From positions 5,438,251 through 5,502,250 of the forward strand of contig CM066924.1 in assembly GCA_033964015.1 (NCBI GenBank): 64,000 nt of DNA, in the 5' to 3' direction. This DNA comes from Scolanthus callimorphus (Eukaryota > Cnidaria > Anthozoa > Actiniaria > Edwardsiidae). Both the position numbers and the translations under genes were made by a program. Shown here in pieces: positions 12,104-23,345 of this stretch (position 1 is its first letter; every line of letters starts with the position of its first letter). The notes under the pieces are model-generated. The model saw only the letters and a program-made list of their open reading frames with translations, had not been told where the DNA came from and made no database searches.

Positions 12104-13517
12104 TTTAGAGCTAAATCTCCCGTCCATACTAACACGCTGCGAATCCGTATAAGTTTTGAAAAACGAATACATTTGAAAACGCGTTAGTGCATTAGTGTAG
12201 ACAATGCCTTAACCGCCGACCCCAACCCGGGCATATTATGCGGGGACTTGGAATTGAGGCCAGTGTGAAAGGAAGAAATTGACCCAGACCTCGGGAAAGA
12301 AATGTGATTCCAATGTCTCATGTCGGCCAATGTCCCCGCATATCCCCTTTCAAAACGTTCGTATGAAAGTACAAGTGAGAATAAACCTACATTTTTTTAC
12401 ATACTTATGCACATTGACAGTGCATAAGTTTCTACAATAATCACCATGTAAAGATTGGCCAATACCTGTCATGCATCACAGGTTGGGTAACAACAACGTT
12501 TTGATATAGTAGGCAGAGAGCGAAAGTAAGTGTGCTTTCGTGCTGATTTGATATCGGCTCTGTTGCGGCTTGTTTGTTCAACCGGGACAAATCATGAAAA
12601 CTCCTGGACGAAAAAGTTAAAAAACGATTTGATACTTTGAGAACTCAAACTGAAAATGGAAAATTCCTCCTGGCAAAACTCCCGGATAGTGAGAAACTAG
12701 ATCATAGTTTCCAGATAGTGACTTACGAAATTTCAAAGACTTTGGTAAGTTGCACCAGGAGCGAGCAACTTTCGATATGAATAATGCCTTTCGCAGATTA
12801 TTACAGACAGATCAATTTTGTAGAACGCGGGCCGGCTCGGTTTTGCTGTTTGTGACTACTTGTCTTTTTTCTTCACCCTGAGCGGCTATTATTCCACACA
12901 TGATATATTTTTATCCAGTCATCGAGTGAATAGCGCTGCGCAGAATTCTAAATTAATCACGAGACTCACAAACAAGCCCTCGCGGAAATCCCATTAAGAA
13001 AGATCGCGCTCGAAATACGAGCCAGGGTAGGATTACATACAAGCTCTGCAGTTTACCAATTCATTTTGTATCGTTCTTAGAAAAAAACTGGGAAAAGGGG
13101 AGAAACGTGTATTTTCTTTGTCTGAGTTTTAATTAGTTTGACGTCATCTGTGCGCAGCGCTATTGTGGAAGCCACGTTTCGAAATGTTCCAAAAAATATA
13201 TTTGCAAATCTGCCGTTCTCTTGATCAGACTTGATCTTGATAAGTGCCATTCGAGATTGTTTTTGCTTTTTTACATTTTCTGAAGAGCAAGGCCTATTTA
13301 CCAGTCGTTAAATTACTGAAAGCGTGCAAAATTTACATAGTGAGGATACTGAGTTCTGAAGCACCTCCTGGTTTGTTGTTGAATGGCTTCCACTCCTGAT
13401 GGCTAGTGGTTTTGTAATTGCGTTAAGTTTTCGATAGTAATCTCGAATCTGCTCCTATGTCATGGTTGTTAAACTTGACAAGTGGTCTGTATGTTATCCC
13501 GAGCGGGACAGAATCCT
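12104..13517. other. Intergenic; one exon-like open stretch
   Basis: 12110-12200 looks like the end of another MITE. 12598-12744 is open for 49 codons and runs straight into a good donor (ctttg, then gtaagt at 12745), but it has no acceptor or start codon upstream, so it is not called as an exon. Otherwise I see nothing. Confidence 0.4.
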
Positions 13518-13519
13518 TA

Positions 13520-15308
13520 CACTGTAAAAACGGACTGGTTAAAATAACCAATTAAAATTGGTTCGAACCAATATCGATTGGTCATTTCAACTATTTATTA
13601 ATGGTCATTTTTGCAACCAGAAATAAATTGGTTAAAGCAACCAATATTATTGGTTCGAACCAATTTTATTGGTTGTTTTAACAAATTTATTAAATGGTTA
13701 GTGTTGCGACCAAAACAATCTGGTTAACACAACCAATTACTATTGGTTCAAACCAAGATCAACTGGTTGTTTCAACAATTTGTTGAATGGTTAATATTTC
13801 AACCCAAACTCAATTGGTTAAAATAAGTTACCAAAAAAGAATAGTGAAACAACTATTTCAATTTTGGTCAATTTGCTGAATTATAATAGCAAAGAGTGCA
13901 TGTTTACAGCAAAATAATATTCAGCGAATAAATACCGCAGGAAAAAAGGTCAAGAAAGGGCTTGTAAATGTATAAGTATGTTTAAGACCGAAATCGCCGC
14001 GACAAATCGCCGCACTATGTGCAGCGATCTGAACTTCCTGTGGTGAAGGAAAACTGGCACTAGCTTCTATTGGTCACGTGCACGGTTCGTTAGTCCTTTG
14101 AACATTCGGCGGCGGACACCTTGGTGTTGGAGTGCTGGACTTTGTGGCGTTGGTTCCCTGTATTTTCTCCTGAATTATGCGTTCTTGGCCCCATTTAACT
14201 TCCACATCTAATCGCATGAAGTGAAGGAAGTTCGAAAAAAACGGTAAGTATTTTCATTCAACCCAATAAGCACGACATTTTCTCGTTCTCTTCGATGTTC
14301 ATTCGAACCCGTGTTACCGGCTTACACCTCATGTCGACTCAATGATCTGATAGTTAAACTTGATAGTAGGAGCACCAACAATCACACTAGATCTTTAAGA
14401 AGGTTATTTATTCTCTAGCCTCCTGCCATTTAACAACCGGATTTTCCTTGGATTCCATCAAAACAACTACACAGTGATCCGTGATTCACTTAATGAAATA
14501 CCTTTCAGCGAGCCGTTGTGGCGGATGAAGCGTAAGCTTACGTTTCAGGCCGAATTGTAGCTTCACGAGTACATAGGTTTCCATTGATTTGTGTAAAATG
14601 CCTACTAATAATTATGGATACGAAATATTTGTTTGTGGTCCAATTTAAGACACGAATTATATCGATATCTCGCTGTTTCGATGATCCAATCTGAAAGAGA
14701 CTGTTAACCTAAATAGCGGCGTTTGTGTTTTATTGCAGATTCCAATCCGAAGATACAAGCCAAGTGAGGAACTCTTTACAGCTAAGTTGGACCTGAACTG
14801 TTCTATAATCTAGTACATATGCCATATGGTTTCCTTTTTCATTAGCGAAAATGTAGAGAATTGCAATCGCCGAGAAAATGATAACTGTGTAATTTCAGTG
14901 CGTTAGTCTAATGCAGAGACCAATGTTTCGCTATGTTGTGTAACATTAGCCTATATGTATTTTTTATCTAAAGTCTTAAATAAAAGTGATTATAGCCAAA
15001 CGTGTGTGTGTATGCGTATATTTTCAAGGAACAGAACTACTACGGGTGCAACGGTCATTCAAAAGTCCAACCATTTTTTTGGTGGTAAAAACAACCTTTC
15101 ACAATTGGTTGAAATGACCAATCTAATGGGTAAATGACCAATTTTAAAATGGTTAAAATAGCCAATTTTAACAACCAATGGAAATGGTCAAATCAACCAA
15201 TCGTTCAACCAAATGAAAATGGTTAAGTCAACCAATAAAAATTAGTTATCTGAGACTCAAATTTCAACCAATTTTTTTGGTCGATTCAACCAGTCCGTTT
15301 TTACAGTG
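13520..15308. mobile_element. Non-autonomous DNA transposon, CACTG termini, TA duplication
   Basis: The left end cactgtaaaaacggactggt is the exact reverse complement of the right end (15289-15308), and each end is flanked by TA. Both subterminal zones (13540-13860 and 15060-15290) are packed with degenerate aaccaat/attggtt repeats in both orientations, as in transposons with many transposase-binding subterminal repeats. The 1.2-kb centre is unrelated, of normal composition, and holds a transcription-unit-like structure. No transposase frame is seen. The CACTG ends recall CACTA-type ends, but the 2-bp TA duplication is not decisive. Confidence 0.85.
14050..15000 (+). other. Captured transcription-unit-like segment (exon-intron-exon) inside the transposon
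   Basis: Order along + : an inverted CCAAT box and E-box (ctattggtcacgtgc, about 14073); a GC-richer exon-like stretch with a short frame at 14176 (MRSWPHLT..., 15 codons); a strong donor acg/gtaagt (GT at 14244); a 495-bp intron-like stretch; an acceptor tgttttattgcag ending at 14738; a second exon open for 24 codons (begins IPIRRYKPSEEL, stop at about 14813); and an AATAAA signal at 14979-14984. The parts are in correct order and spacing for a small spliced transcript. It could be a captured host 5' gene end or the remains of the element's own gene. Confidence 0.5.
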
Positions 15309-15590
15309 TACTTTAGCTTACTCTTGAAAGAAAGAAGTACTGCAATTCGCGCAATATAAGCAATCTTATGTAAGTTTTTGATGCTTATGTAAGCTACAAG
15401 TTTAAAAACAGCTCAGCCTGGTATTAAAGAAATCAAAAATCGTGACATACATTTGCATAAATTTAACATAAAATATTTAACATAATTTTGTCTCGAAATT
15501 GTTTTCATATTCGCCGTGGAATGCCCGCCAGAGTCCATCCTCCACTTGCTCCAGCTTTTTGACTCATTTGTTGCGCGCTGATTCAAAATG

Positions 15591-16241
15591 AGGCACCTAC
15601 AAAACACGGATCTCGGATCATCGGATCGTCGGATCGAATCGTCGATGATCAAGGGATGGGAAACGTTGTATGACGTCACCAATGACCGTTATTGATGACG
15701 TCATATAAAACTAGATAATGTAATATCTCGACAAGGGAACATTCTAACAGAAGTCCAAACTAGGGAAAGTTGTCTCCAAGCCAAGGGGCTACAAACGCCT
15801 GTCACGTGATATGATGTCATGTATAACAACCTTAAAACAAAAAACAACAACAGTATCTGACATGATATTGGCAAACTTGGGGGAAGTTGTAAGCCAAATC
15901 TAAAATCTCCTTCAATTTTAGAACTTCTATTAGTCGTTAAACAACGTTTGATTGTTGTCAAGATATTTGATTTTCTAGGTTTTGACGACGTCATCACATG
16001 ATAGGGGGTTGTTCCCCTTGGCTTGGAGACAACTCTCCAAGTTGGAATATTCCCTTGTGTAGATATTAAATTTTCTAGTTTTAATGACGTCATCGATGAA
16101 GATGTATCGAATTTATATTGATTACTACATATAAGTGAAAATGATCCGATCCGATCCGATGATCCAATCCGATGATCCGATCCGATGATCCGATCCGATG
16201 ATCCGATCCGACGATTCGTGATCCAGGTTTTGTAGGTGCCG
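15591..16241. mobile_element. 651-bp foldback element with 9-bp target duplication (MULE-like)
   Basis: ggcacctacaaaac at the left end pairs with gttttgtaggtgcc at the right end. Both ends are flanked by the same 9 bp, ttcaaaatg (15582-15590 and 16242-16250). Nine-base duplications are usual for Mutator-like elements. Inside the ends both arms carry gatccgat-type repeats, and further in there are matching blocks (gttgtctccaagccaagggg near 15770 against the inverted copy near 16010-16033; gacgtcat blocks on both sides). The 181-codon minus-strand frame covering it is a product of these repeats and resembles no transposase. Confidence 0.85.
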
Positions 16242-16372
16242 TTCAAAATGTAAGGGACCGGTCATTATTTATCGCCGGAGAAGTGCGCCTGAATTTTGAT
16301 AAACGCATTTCATCGAATTTTGATAAACGCATTTCATCGAGCCTCAGAGAAAGTGTAGATGACTATATTTAA

Positions 16373-16826
16373 AAATTATTCCTCGAGCCCGAGTGGGCTC
16401 TGAGTCAATAGCTATTGACTCATGAGGCCATGAGGGCGAGAGGAATAATTGTCTTGTCAAATCACACTAGTAGGTCAATTTGTATAGCCAAAAACGTTTT
16501 TGGTCTGGTCATTTGCCATTTTCTGGCTTTCAAATCCGACACTTTTTGTTACTAGTAGACTATAAGTTATAGCCTAGTAGTAGCTCAACCATCAGAACGC
16601 AGCATTGACAATATCCCACTAGTGTGATTTGACTAATAGATTTTAGTCAAATCACACTAGTGGTCTATTATCAATGCTGAGTTCTGCTTGGTTGAGCTAC
16701 TCTTAGGCTATAAGTTATAGCCTACTAGTAGCGAAATAGTGTCGGATTGGAAAGCCAGAATGCCAATGACCAGAAGGCCGAATGGGCTATTGACTCAGAG
16801 GCCATGAGGCGAGAGGAATAATTGTT
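16373..16826. repeat. Long foldback element
   Basis: Outer arms (aattattcctcg at about 16375; gaggaataattg at about 16812) enclose copies of ctattgactcatgaggccat at both ends. The inner part, about 16530-16760, is an almost continuous palindrome centred near 16635 (ttagtcaaatcacactagtg and its complement; ctataagttatagcct twice). No coding capacity. Confidence 0.75.
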
Positions 16827-17010
16827 AAATATTCTTTATGCGCACGAAGCATGATTGTGAAAAACTTTTCCCTGCGAGCAGCGGCTACTCTTACGACGAT
16901 TAGATTAGCGCTAATCTAATGCGTATGGCCCCCAAAAACTATTACAAGCCCACACGTTCAATAACATAATAGGCGTTTAGGAACGTCCTTTACGGCATAA
17001 GAGTCACTTC

Positions 17011-17183
17011 CTATTCTCACCCGCATACGTAATGAGAATGTCACGAGAGGGCTTGAATTCACCCAATAGTGTAAGCCCTAGGGACCAGTGGCCTCCCCAT
17101 GTGCGTTGGGCATTAGGACCGACACCCTGCCTCGTTCTGGATCAGTTTGACGAGACTTCGGGCGAGGAGGTTGTCGTTTTCGC
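17011..17183 (+). repeat. Element A, repeat A1
   Basis: Starts ctattctcacccgcatacg and ends ttgtcgttttcgc. It is base-for-base the same as A2 at 23173-23345. Identity of the two copies implies recent integration or copying from one template. Confidence 0.95.
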
Positions 17184-17196
17184 TTACCAGTCATGT

Positions 17197-17214
17197 CAGT
17201 GCAACCGCCGCCAG
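17197..17214 (+). other. Element A, 5' arm of conserved long-range complement
   Basis: cagtgcaaccgccgccag lies 13 bp after A1 and is the exact reverse complement (18 of 18) of 23360-23377 in the spacer between A2 and B2. Element B has the same arrangement with different bases (32622-32636 with 39429-39443). Confidence 0.8.
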
Positions 17215-17339
17215 CGTGGCCAACCTACAAGACTGCCTAAGCTTCTGCCTATAACTTGCACAACAGCACCTACCCAGCTCCGGTATAAACACATAGACGG
17301 CCGTCCAGGGGTTCGTAATTGACTAGTAAACATTATGTA

Positions 17340-17990
17340 GTGTTTTGTACCTCCGCCAACGCGACTTTTTCGTTTGTTCATTTAGTACTCCTTTCGCTCG
17401 GTTCTTCTCTAGTCTTTATCCTGTCGTTTCTACAGTTATTTGCTAGTACAGGTATATCCACGTATATCGTTCCTCCTACGCTTTAATTTGGTTTCTCGTT
17501 TATTTGCTTTGTGCGTGCCAGTAGTTTATATACCTTCCTTCGCAGTTCTCGTTTCGCTAGCGGTTTTCTTTTGCATTATACACTCAGTCCTACACCTAAC
17601 CTTGTGGTTAGGTGTCTGCTGTTCGTTAGACTTTTTGCCCCGCGTTGCTATAAGTTTCGTTGCTCGGTTGTTATTATCTTAGCGTCCCTACGCGTTAGTT
17701 CAGTCTGTATTAGTATAGCATAGCGTAGCTTTCATACATATTTGTTTAGTCTTCATACCATGCATGTAGCATTCCTACGGGCTTTGCTGTTAAGTCACTA
17801 CGTTACCATGTAGTTTGCTCTCACGGTTTCTTACTTTATTTTGTCCTGTTTTGGTGTTCTCATTCCTTTAGTTCTCTCGTTGTGTACTTTCTTTCGTATT
17901 GCTTTTTCGCGCTCGTAGTCTTTATTTGTTTTTTTTTTTGTTTTTTTTTTGTTTTTCTCTTATTTACGTTCTGGGAATACGTTGTGTTAA
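17340..17990 (+). other. Element A, pyrimidine-rich leader-like zone
   Basis: Strongly T/C-skewed on the + strand for about 650 bp, ending in T-runs at 17930-17950. Element B has a similar T-rich zone after its A1 (about 33300-33900). Open frames here are leucine/serine/phenylalanine-rich because of composition; none is recognisable. Confidence 0.55.
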
Positions 17991-18009
17991 CGCTCACCTA
18001 CGTAGTTAC

Positions 18010-18925
18010 GTCATCGTGTCGCGTCAGGATAAAGTTGTTGTGTAGCGCTCGGCCGCGTGACATCGGGTCACGCGGCGCGACACCGGGTCGCGTGAGGATA
18101 AAGTTGTTGTGTAGCGCTCGGTCGCGTGACACCGGGACACGCGGCGCGACACCGGGTCGCGTTAGGATAAAGTTGTTGTGTAGCGCTCGGTCGCGTGACA
18201 CCGGGACACGCGGCGCGACACCGGGTCGCGTGAGGATAAACTTGTTGTAGCGCTCGGTCGCGTGACACCGGACACGCGGTGCGACACCGGGTCGCGTTAG
18301 GATAAAGTTGTTGTGTAGCGCTCGGTCGCGTGACACCGGGACACGCGGCGCGACACCGGGTCGCGTGAGGATAAACTTGTTGTGTAGCGCTCGGTCGCGT
18401 GACACCGGGACACGCGGCGCGACACCGGGTCGCGTTAGGATAAAGTTGTTGTGTAGCGCTCGGTCGCGTGACACCGGGACACGCGGCGCGACACCGGGTC
18501 GCGTGAGGATAAACTTGTTGTGTAGCGCTCGGTCGCGTGACACCGGGACACGCGGCGCGACACCGGGTCGCGTTAGGATAAAGTTGTTGTGTAGCGCTCG
18601 GTCGCGTGACACCGGGACACGCGGCGCGACACCGGGTCGCGTGAGGATAAACTTGTTGTGTAGCGCTCGGTCGCGTGACACCGGGACACGCGGCGCGACA
18701 CCGGGTCGCGTTAGGATAAAGTTGTTGTGTAGCGCTCGGTCGCGTGACACCGGGACACGCGGCGCGACACCGGGTCGCGTTAGGATAAAGTTGTGTGTAG
18801 CGCTCGGTCGCGTGTCACCGGGTCACGCGGCGCGACACCGGGTCGCGTGAGGATAAAGTTGTTGTGTAGCGCTCGGCCGCGTGACATCGGGTCACGCGGT
18901 GCGACATCGGGTCGCGTGGAAGTAT
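18010..18925 (+). repeat. Element A, 69-bp tandem array (13 copies, dimeric)
   Basis: The unit contains gttgttgtgtagcgctcggt and cgcgtgacaccgggacacg and is 69 bp. Through the middle of the array gtgaggataaac and gttaggataaag variants alternate, giving a 138-bp dimer. Outer copies differ (acatcgggtc variants), as expected for arrays that homogenise from the centre. Decayed single copies lie at about 19060-19110 and 19372-19400. Because 69 is divisible by three, a 250-codon minus-strand frame crosses it; it is a 23-residue repeat with no evidence of being a protein. Confidence 0.92.
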
Positions 18926-19440
18926 GTTCGTTGTATGGCAGTAAGGTATTTGCGAAACTTTGTACAAAAAGGTACTGAGGCCGGACGCGGTAAATGACTT
19001 ATCAACCTGTGGTTATGTAGGAGAGAAAATACAAATATTGAGCGGGTGATTTAAATGCGTTGTTGTGTAGCGCTCGGGGCGTGACACCGGATCAAGCGGC
19101 GCGCGACATTCGCGTGGAAATATTGTTGAGTAGCAGTATGGTATTTGCAGAACTGCGTAAACTACTTATCTACCAGTCAATAGATGAGAAGGAAAATAAA
19201 AAAGATTTAACGAGTTATTCACAGTTTCTAAAATAATATTAAGCGCTTGGCAGTGTATACGGGCCTAGCTCAGCAACGTCGGATCGCATTGGGGAAAGGT
19301 TTGTTGGTAGGTGCGCGGTCGCCGTTTTAACGTGGTATTGCTTTGCGCTTAACCGCATAAGAATGTGTTATAGATTTGCGCTCGGCCGCGTGACACCGGG
19401 TCTACGCTTTAGGTCATTAAAACGGTCTCTTTTTCATCCT

Positions 19441-19690
19441 TATCTTTCTTTGATCCTGGGAGGTCGCCACTTAGCGCTTCCTTTTCTGGACCTGGTTTCA
19501 GAGTCCAGGGTCAACGAAAGGTTTGGGTCCCGGGGCACCTCGCCAAATTTCGTTACGTTTTTAATCTTTCCGCGGGTGCCCATCGTACCCTTGTTACACT
19601 TAGTTTTAGCTCAACAAGTCTCCAACAATCTGTCCTGGTGCAATATTGACTGTGGGACCCAACCTTTCGTTGGCCCATTGGCCCACGTCG
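19441..19690 (+). other. Element A, conserved structured module
   Basis: Contains gggtcaacgaaaggtttggg (arm 19508-19531), complementary to gggacccaacctttcgttgg (arm 19654-19676) over about 23 bp with one bulge, and an upstream segment (about 19444-19460) that can pair with the first arm instead. The same three-segment arrangement, order and spacing occurs in element B at 34941-35190. The interiors of A and B are otherwise largely dissimilar. Confidence 0.7.
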
Positions 19691-20470
19691 GCTAAGAGTA
19701 CCGTAATGCGGGTGCAGAATTGTAGGTTTCGTTGCCTTTATCGTTCCGAGCGGTCTCTATCATGGCCTCATAGAGGTCTGGCAAGTTTTAACTTGTGGAT
19801 CCTAATTTAATCTCGAGGGTGTGGATCTAGCCGCGATTAGCGCCACGTTATTTTCGTATGCTACATCCAACCTTATGAGAGCCAGTCTGTATGGAAGGTG
19901 GCGAGTTTAGACATCCGGAAGGTTTCAACAATTTATTTTCTTTAAAGTTTTCTTATAACAACTGTGGCCTCGTAAGCTGCAAAACTGCCTAGATGGTACC
20001 ATTTGCCAAAATTGCGTTGTTGCTAAGGAAAATGTAATTTTTAAAACTTGGCGTGTCTCAAGGCATGATAATAATGAACTTTATTGACATTTACAAACGC
20101 AGGCGCTCAATTAGTACTGTTGGGTAAACATTTCTGATAATATGTATATGGGACTATGAGAAGGAAAGTTATTCGCGTGGATCAGTTAAGAATTGCTCCC
20201 TGCTTGTGAAGCAGTCTAATAAAAAGGTTGCAAAGCGATTCTCGTTTTCATTGGCTTTGACCAGGTAGCTAAATGTTGCCAGCTATATCCATTTTTTCAA
20301 AGCAAACTGTCATTTTTACAATATCTTCATACAGAGGATCTCGTTGTCGAACGAGTTTTTAACATTTTATTGCAAAATAAATTCATCTTCTATCTTGTTC
20401 AGATTACATATTTGTTAAAAAGATATTAATCGTAAAGACAGAAAATAAAAACGCCATACAGCTACATTTG

Positions 20471-20515
20471 GTCAAACGCTTTTCGGCTTTACTCTATAAA
20501 GCCCTCATCAGTGAC
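20471..20515 (-). ncRNA. Hammerhead ribozyme motif, Penelope type
   Basis: On the minus strand: stem I strand gtca, core CTGATGA (20505-20511), stem II of seven pairs (ggcttta with taaagcc), GAAA, a minimal helix III, T-T cleavage site, then stem I strand tgac. All invariant core residues (CUGANGA, GAAA) are present. Very short helix III is typical of the hammerheads in Penelope-like elements. It lies inside element A and marks a Penelope-type insertion there. Helix III is weak (one A-U pair), so activity is uncertain. Confidence 0.65.
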
Positions 20516-22540
20516 AACTGAATGGTAAATGCTTACATGTATATTTATACTAAACATGGGAAACCTGGGGTACCTAGGTTGGTATCCCTGTGCGCAGTTT
20601 AGTTAATCCAGAAAGTTTCTCGATCTAAAGCTTGGAAGGTTCTGATAAATACAGATTGCATACATTGTTTTCCTAATACTACCCTATAATGCTTGTAACT
20701 TAATTTGCCACCGTGGCCAGGTCAAATTTCTACATCGCACGTTTAATCCAGAGTTCAATTTGAACTTAATGGTTAGCAAAATATTCGTAATAAGTATTAT
20801 TCATTCTTCTAGTCCTCACCCGCCGTTTCGTGTATTTAGCTAGTTTGTAATTGGAGAGACACAATGCCAATAAAGGCCAGAAATAAGCTTTGGCCAATAT
20901 ATGTAAGCCAAATTTTTATCGATTCTCGTAAGGCAAAAATTACAAGGTGCTCGAATATTTATTTTTTGTTTTTTTTGTTTTTGTTTATTTTTTGTATTCT
21001 TTTCTTGCAAATTGTATATGGAAAGTTTGAGCCTCGCATTCTCATGTGGACATTGATATCAGAAACGTGTACTACTTATGTCTCTGGTGGAATATACTTT
21101 TAAAGTAGCGCTACTACATATCGGTTGCTATCGTAGCATTTTCGCTGTTATGTGCTGTTTCCCTCTATCCCTTTAAATATTTCGCCAACGTTTTAGACAT
21201 TTAATTATGTCCCTCAGTGTGGTTATAAAAACAGGTTACATGTCACGCGTTTAGGAGGCGTGCGCGATGTGGATAATGAGCGCGGGGTGTAATCATAATA
21301 CAATCATAGTTCTTACAGGTTAAGGCCATTAGGAGCCATCTTCTATCCCTTAAGGACACAACACGAGGTGATGCCGCACGACGCATAAGTACTGCATAAA
21401 AACATTCTGTACACATATGGGAGAAGTCTAAACATATAGAGAAGATTGCAGAGAGTATGCCTCTCCCTGGGCCACCTTTATTTTTGGATTTTATAACATA
21501 CTTTACAACGGACGTTTTGAAATTAGTTAATCAAGTTATGGGTATTTCAAGGTTTGATTGTGTTGATAATGAGAATTCCAGCCGACTATCGTCGCAATTT
21601 TGAGAAAGGTATTCTGTTAGCTGCTGTAGTTGTCGAAACGTAATGGTACTGTGGTAAAGTGATATGATAACAATATCCAGTTACACCGGTTTTTCATATG
21701 CATATTTATATACAAAAACTTTTAAACGTATCGCATCCTGGCTACGACCCTGCTCTTTTTCTTGCAGCGATACGTGTTCCTGTAGTGCATTCGTCAAATA
21801 AAACGTTTCCACCTGTAAATTTGATTTTAATGCAGCAAAACAAACTTTGATCGCACGCAATTAGATTTGTGTTGAACTTAACCGTTCAAAGATTTAAGTT
21901 GAAGGTTTTGTTAGTGTAGCCCGTGCATTTAGTTTCATCTGCCTAAAAACAAGGTTTCAGCGTTGCGTTGCGCCTCAAAATGTTTATTAGACGGGTGTTG
22001 ACTATTAAGAAAGGCTGCCCACCAGACGTTAGCTAGTTTCGCATTGTTCACCGTGGAGAAGAGGATATGTGTTTTATTATACATGATGTGATGATTATCA
22101 ACCACCAGGCCGTATAGAACGCACTGTTCTAATTTATATGCGTCTTTTTTACGCAAGCTGGAAAGGTAGGACGATAAATAAATTATTACTATTAGTCTTT
22201 TTTAGTCACAGGATTAGATATTCCGCGGTAATCCAGCCTCCTATTCCTGAGATCGCATACTTTACGTTACAATTTTTTAAAATACCCAGCACATGAGACT
22301 AACGTTATTCAATTAATTAAACTTGTTCCTTAGAACGCTCGATGTTTCTTTTTGCTCTTCATATTATATGCTTTTACTTCTTTTTAAAAAATTTCGGTGT
22401 TGTTTCAAGGAGAGTTCGAATATGTATAACTCAAGACGTATTTTTCTTGACAACATCTGTCTAAATTGCCGGACTACAGTGATTTTGGGCGGGACGGTAG
22501 ACTGTTATACTTTATACTTATATGTTAATACATGAGTCGC
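20516..22540. other. Element A interior, no gene
   Basis: Apart from the hammerhead remnant there is no recognisable coding or structured sequence. The 79-codon frame at 20864-21103 (+) has a T-rich hydrophobic stretch and no known relatives that I can see. Confidence 0.45.
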
Positions 22541-22547
22541 TCATTTA

Positions 22548-22705
22548 CCTGCCTCGTACCCAGGCGCGTTCTAGTGAGTTTCGAGGCGAGAGCGACTGGG
22601 AGCGAGCTTGCGAAATCGAACCGTTCCCAAGATGCATTGCGCGCTCGCTACCAGAACACTCGCAAGAGGCTTTTCTCTGTTTCTACCAAACAGGGACGAG
22701 GCAGC
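22548..22705. repeat. Short foldback insertion in element A
   Basis: ctgcctcgtaccca near 22549 pairs with the inverted sequence tagggacgaggcag-like segment near 22689-22703. The interior is unusually GC-rich for the region (gcgagagcgactgggagcg). Possibly a small MITE. Confidence 0.4.
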
Positions 22706-23108
22706 TCATTTACCGTGCTTTTCATAGAAGGCGCCTCGCTTTTGTTTTACCTCTTTTGTCGTTTAGATATGAAAGAGGTAAGTGACTCAACTCCGGTGTT
22801 GTCGCACTTGAGTAAACGATTTTCAGACAACGACACATGGTACATTATATAGATGTGGAATAGTGACATGCCCTCGCCCGCCAATTTCGGGTCAGTTACT
22901 ATGCCGGGTTCGCCGCTCTCACGGTTCTACTAACTCCGTTGGAGTAACGGGATAGTTTAGTCCACCTCTGAGCTAAGAGGGTTGGGAAATTTTTCTGAGT
23001 ATTGGAAGAAGGTAGCAATAAATGGCCAGAAATTGAGATGTGGTCGTGTTGTTGTGTAGCGCCACGGGTTCCCAGACCTGATCGGCAGGTCGGGGCCGGG
23101 GGCCAGGA

Positions 23109-23175
23109 GCGGACACCTCCCATAACTCAAACCTACCGTGACATGACAATAGGATGCGGTGAGGATATGGTACTA
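23109..23175 (+). repeat. Element A, repeat B1
   Basis: gcggacacctcccataactc to ggtacta, 67 bp, followed directly by A2 (sharing cta). It is preceded by gga in both elements A and B. Confidence 0.9.
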
Positions 23176-23345
23176 TTCTCACCCGCATACGTAATGAGAA
23201 TGTCACGAGAGGGCTTGAATTCACCCAATAGTGTAAGCCCTAGGGACCAGTGGCCTCCCCATGTGCGTTGGGCATTAGGACCGACACCCTGCCTCGTTCT
23301 GGATCAGTTTGACGAGACTTCGGGCGAGGAGGTTGTCGTTTTCGC
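23173..23345 (+). repeat. Element A, repeat A2
   Basis: Exact copy of 17011-17183. Confidence 0.95.

Noticed and set aside
12598..12744. Exon of a host gene
   Set aside because: Open for 49 codons with a good donor, but no acceptor or start codon and no family resemblance; may be chance.
15701..16246. 181-codon minus-strand frame
   Set aside because: It is defined by the foldback arms of the 651-bp element and shows no transposase motif.
17998..18750. 250-codon minus-strand open frame of a 23-residue repeat
   Set aside because: It lies wholly in the 69-bp array; 69 is a multiple of three and the unit lacks stops in that frame. Other frames are also open. No start context or splice sites.
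17011..23345. Long terminal repeats of an ordinary LTR retrotransposon
   Set aside because: No TG...CA ends, no primer-binding site or polypurine tract, no target duplication, and the right copy is embedded between B1 and B2.
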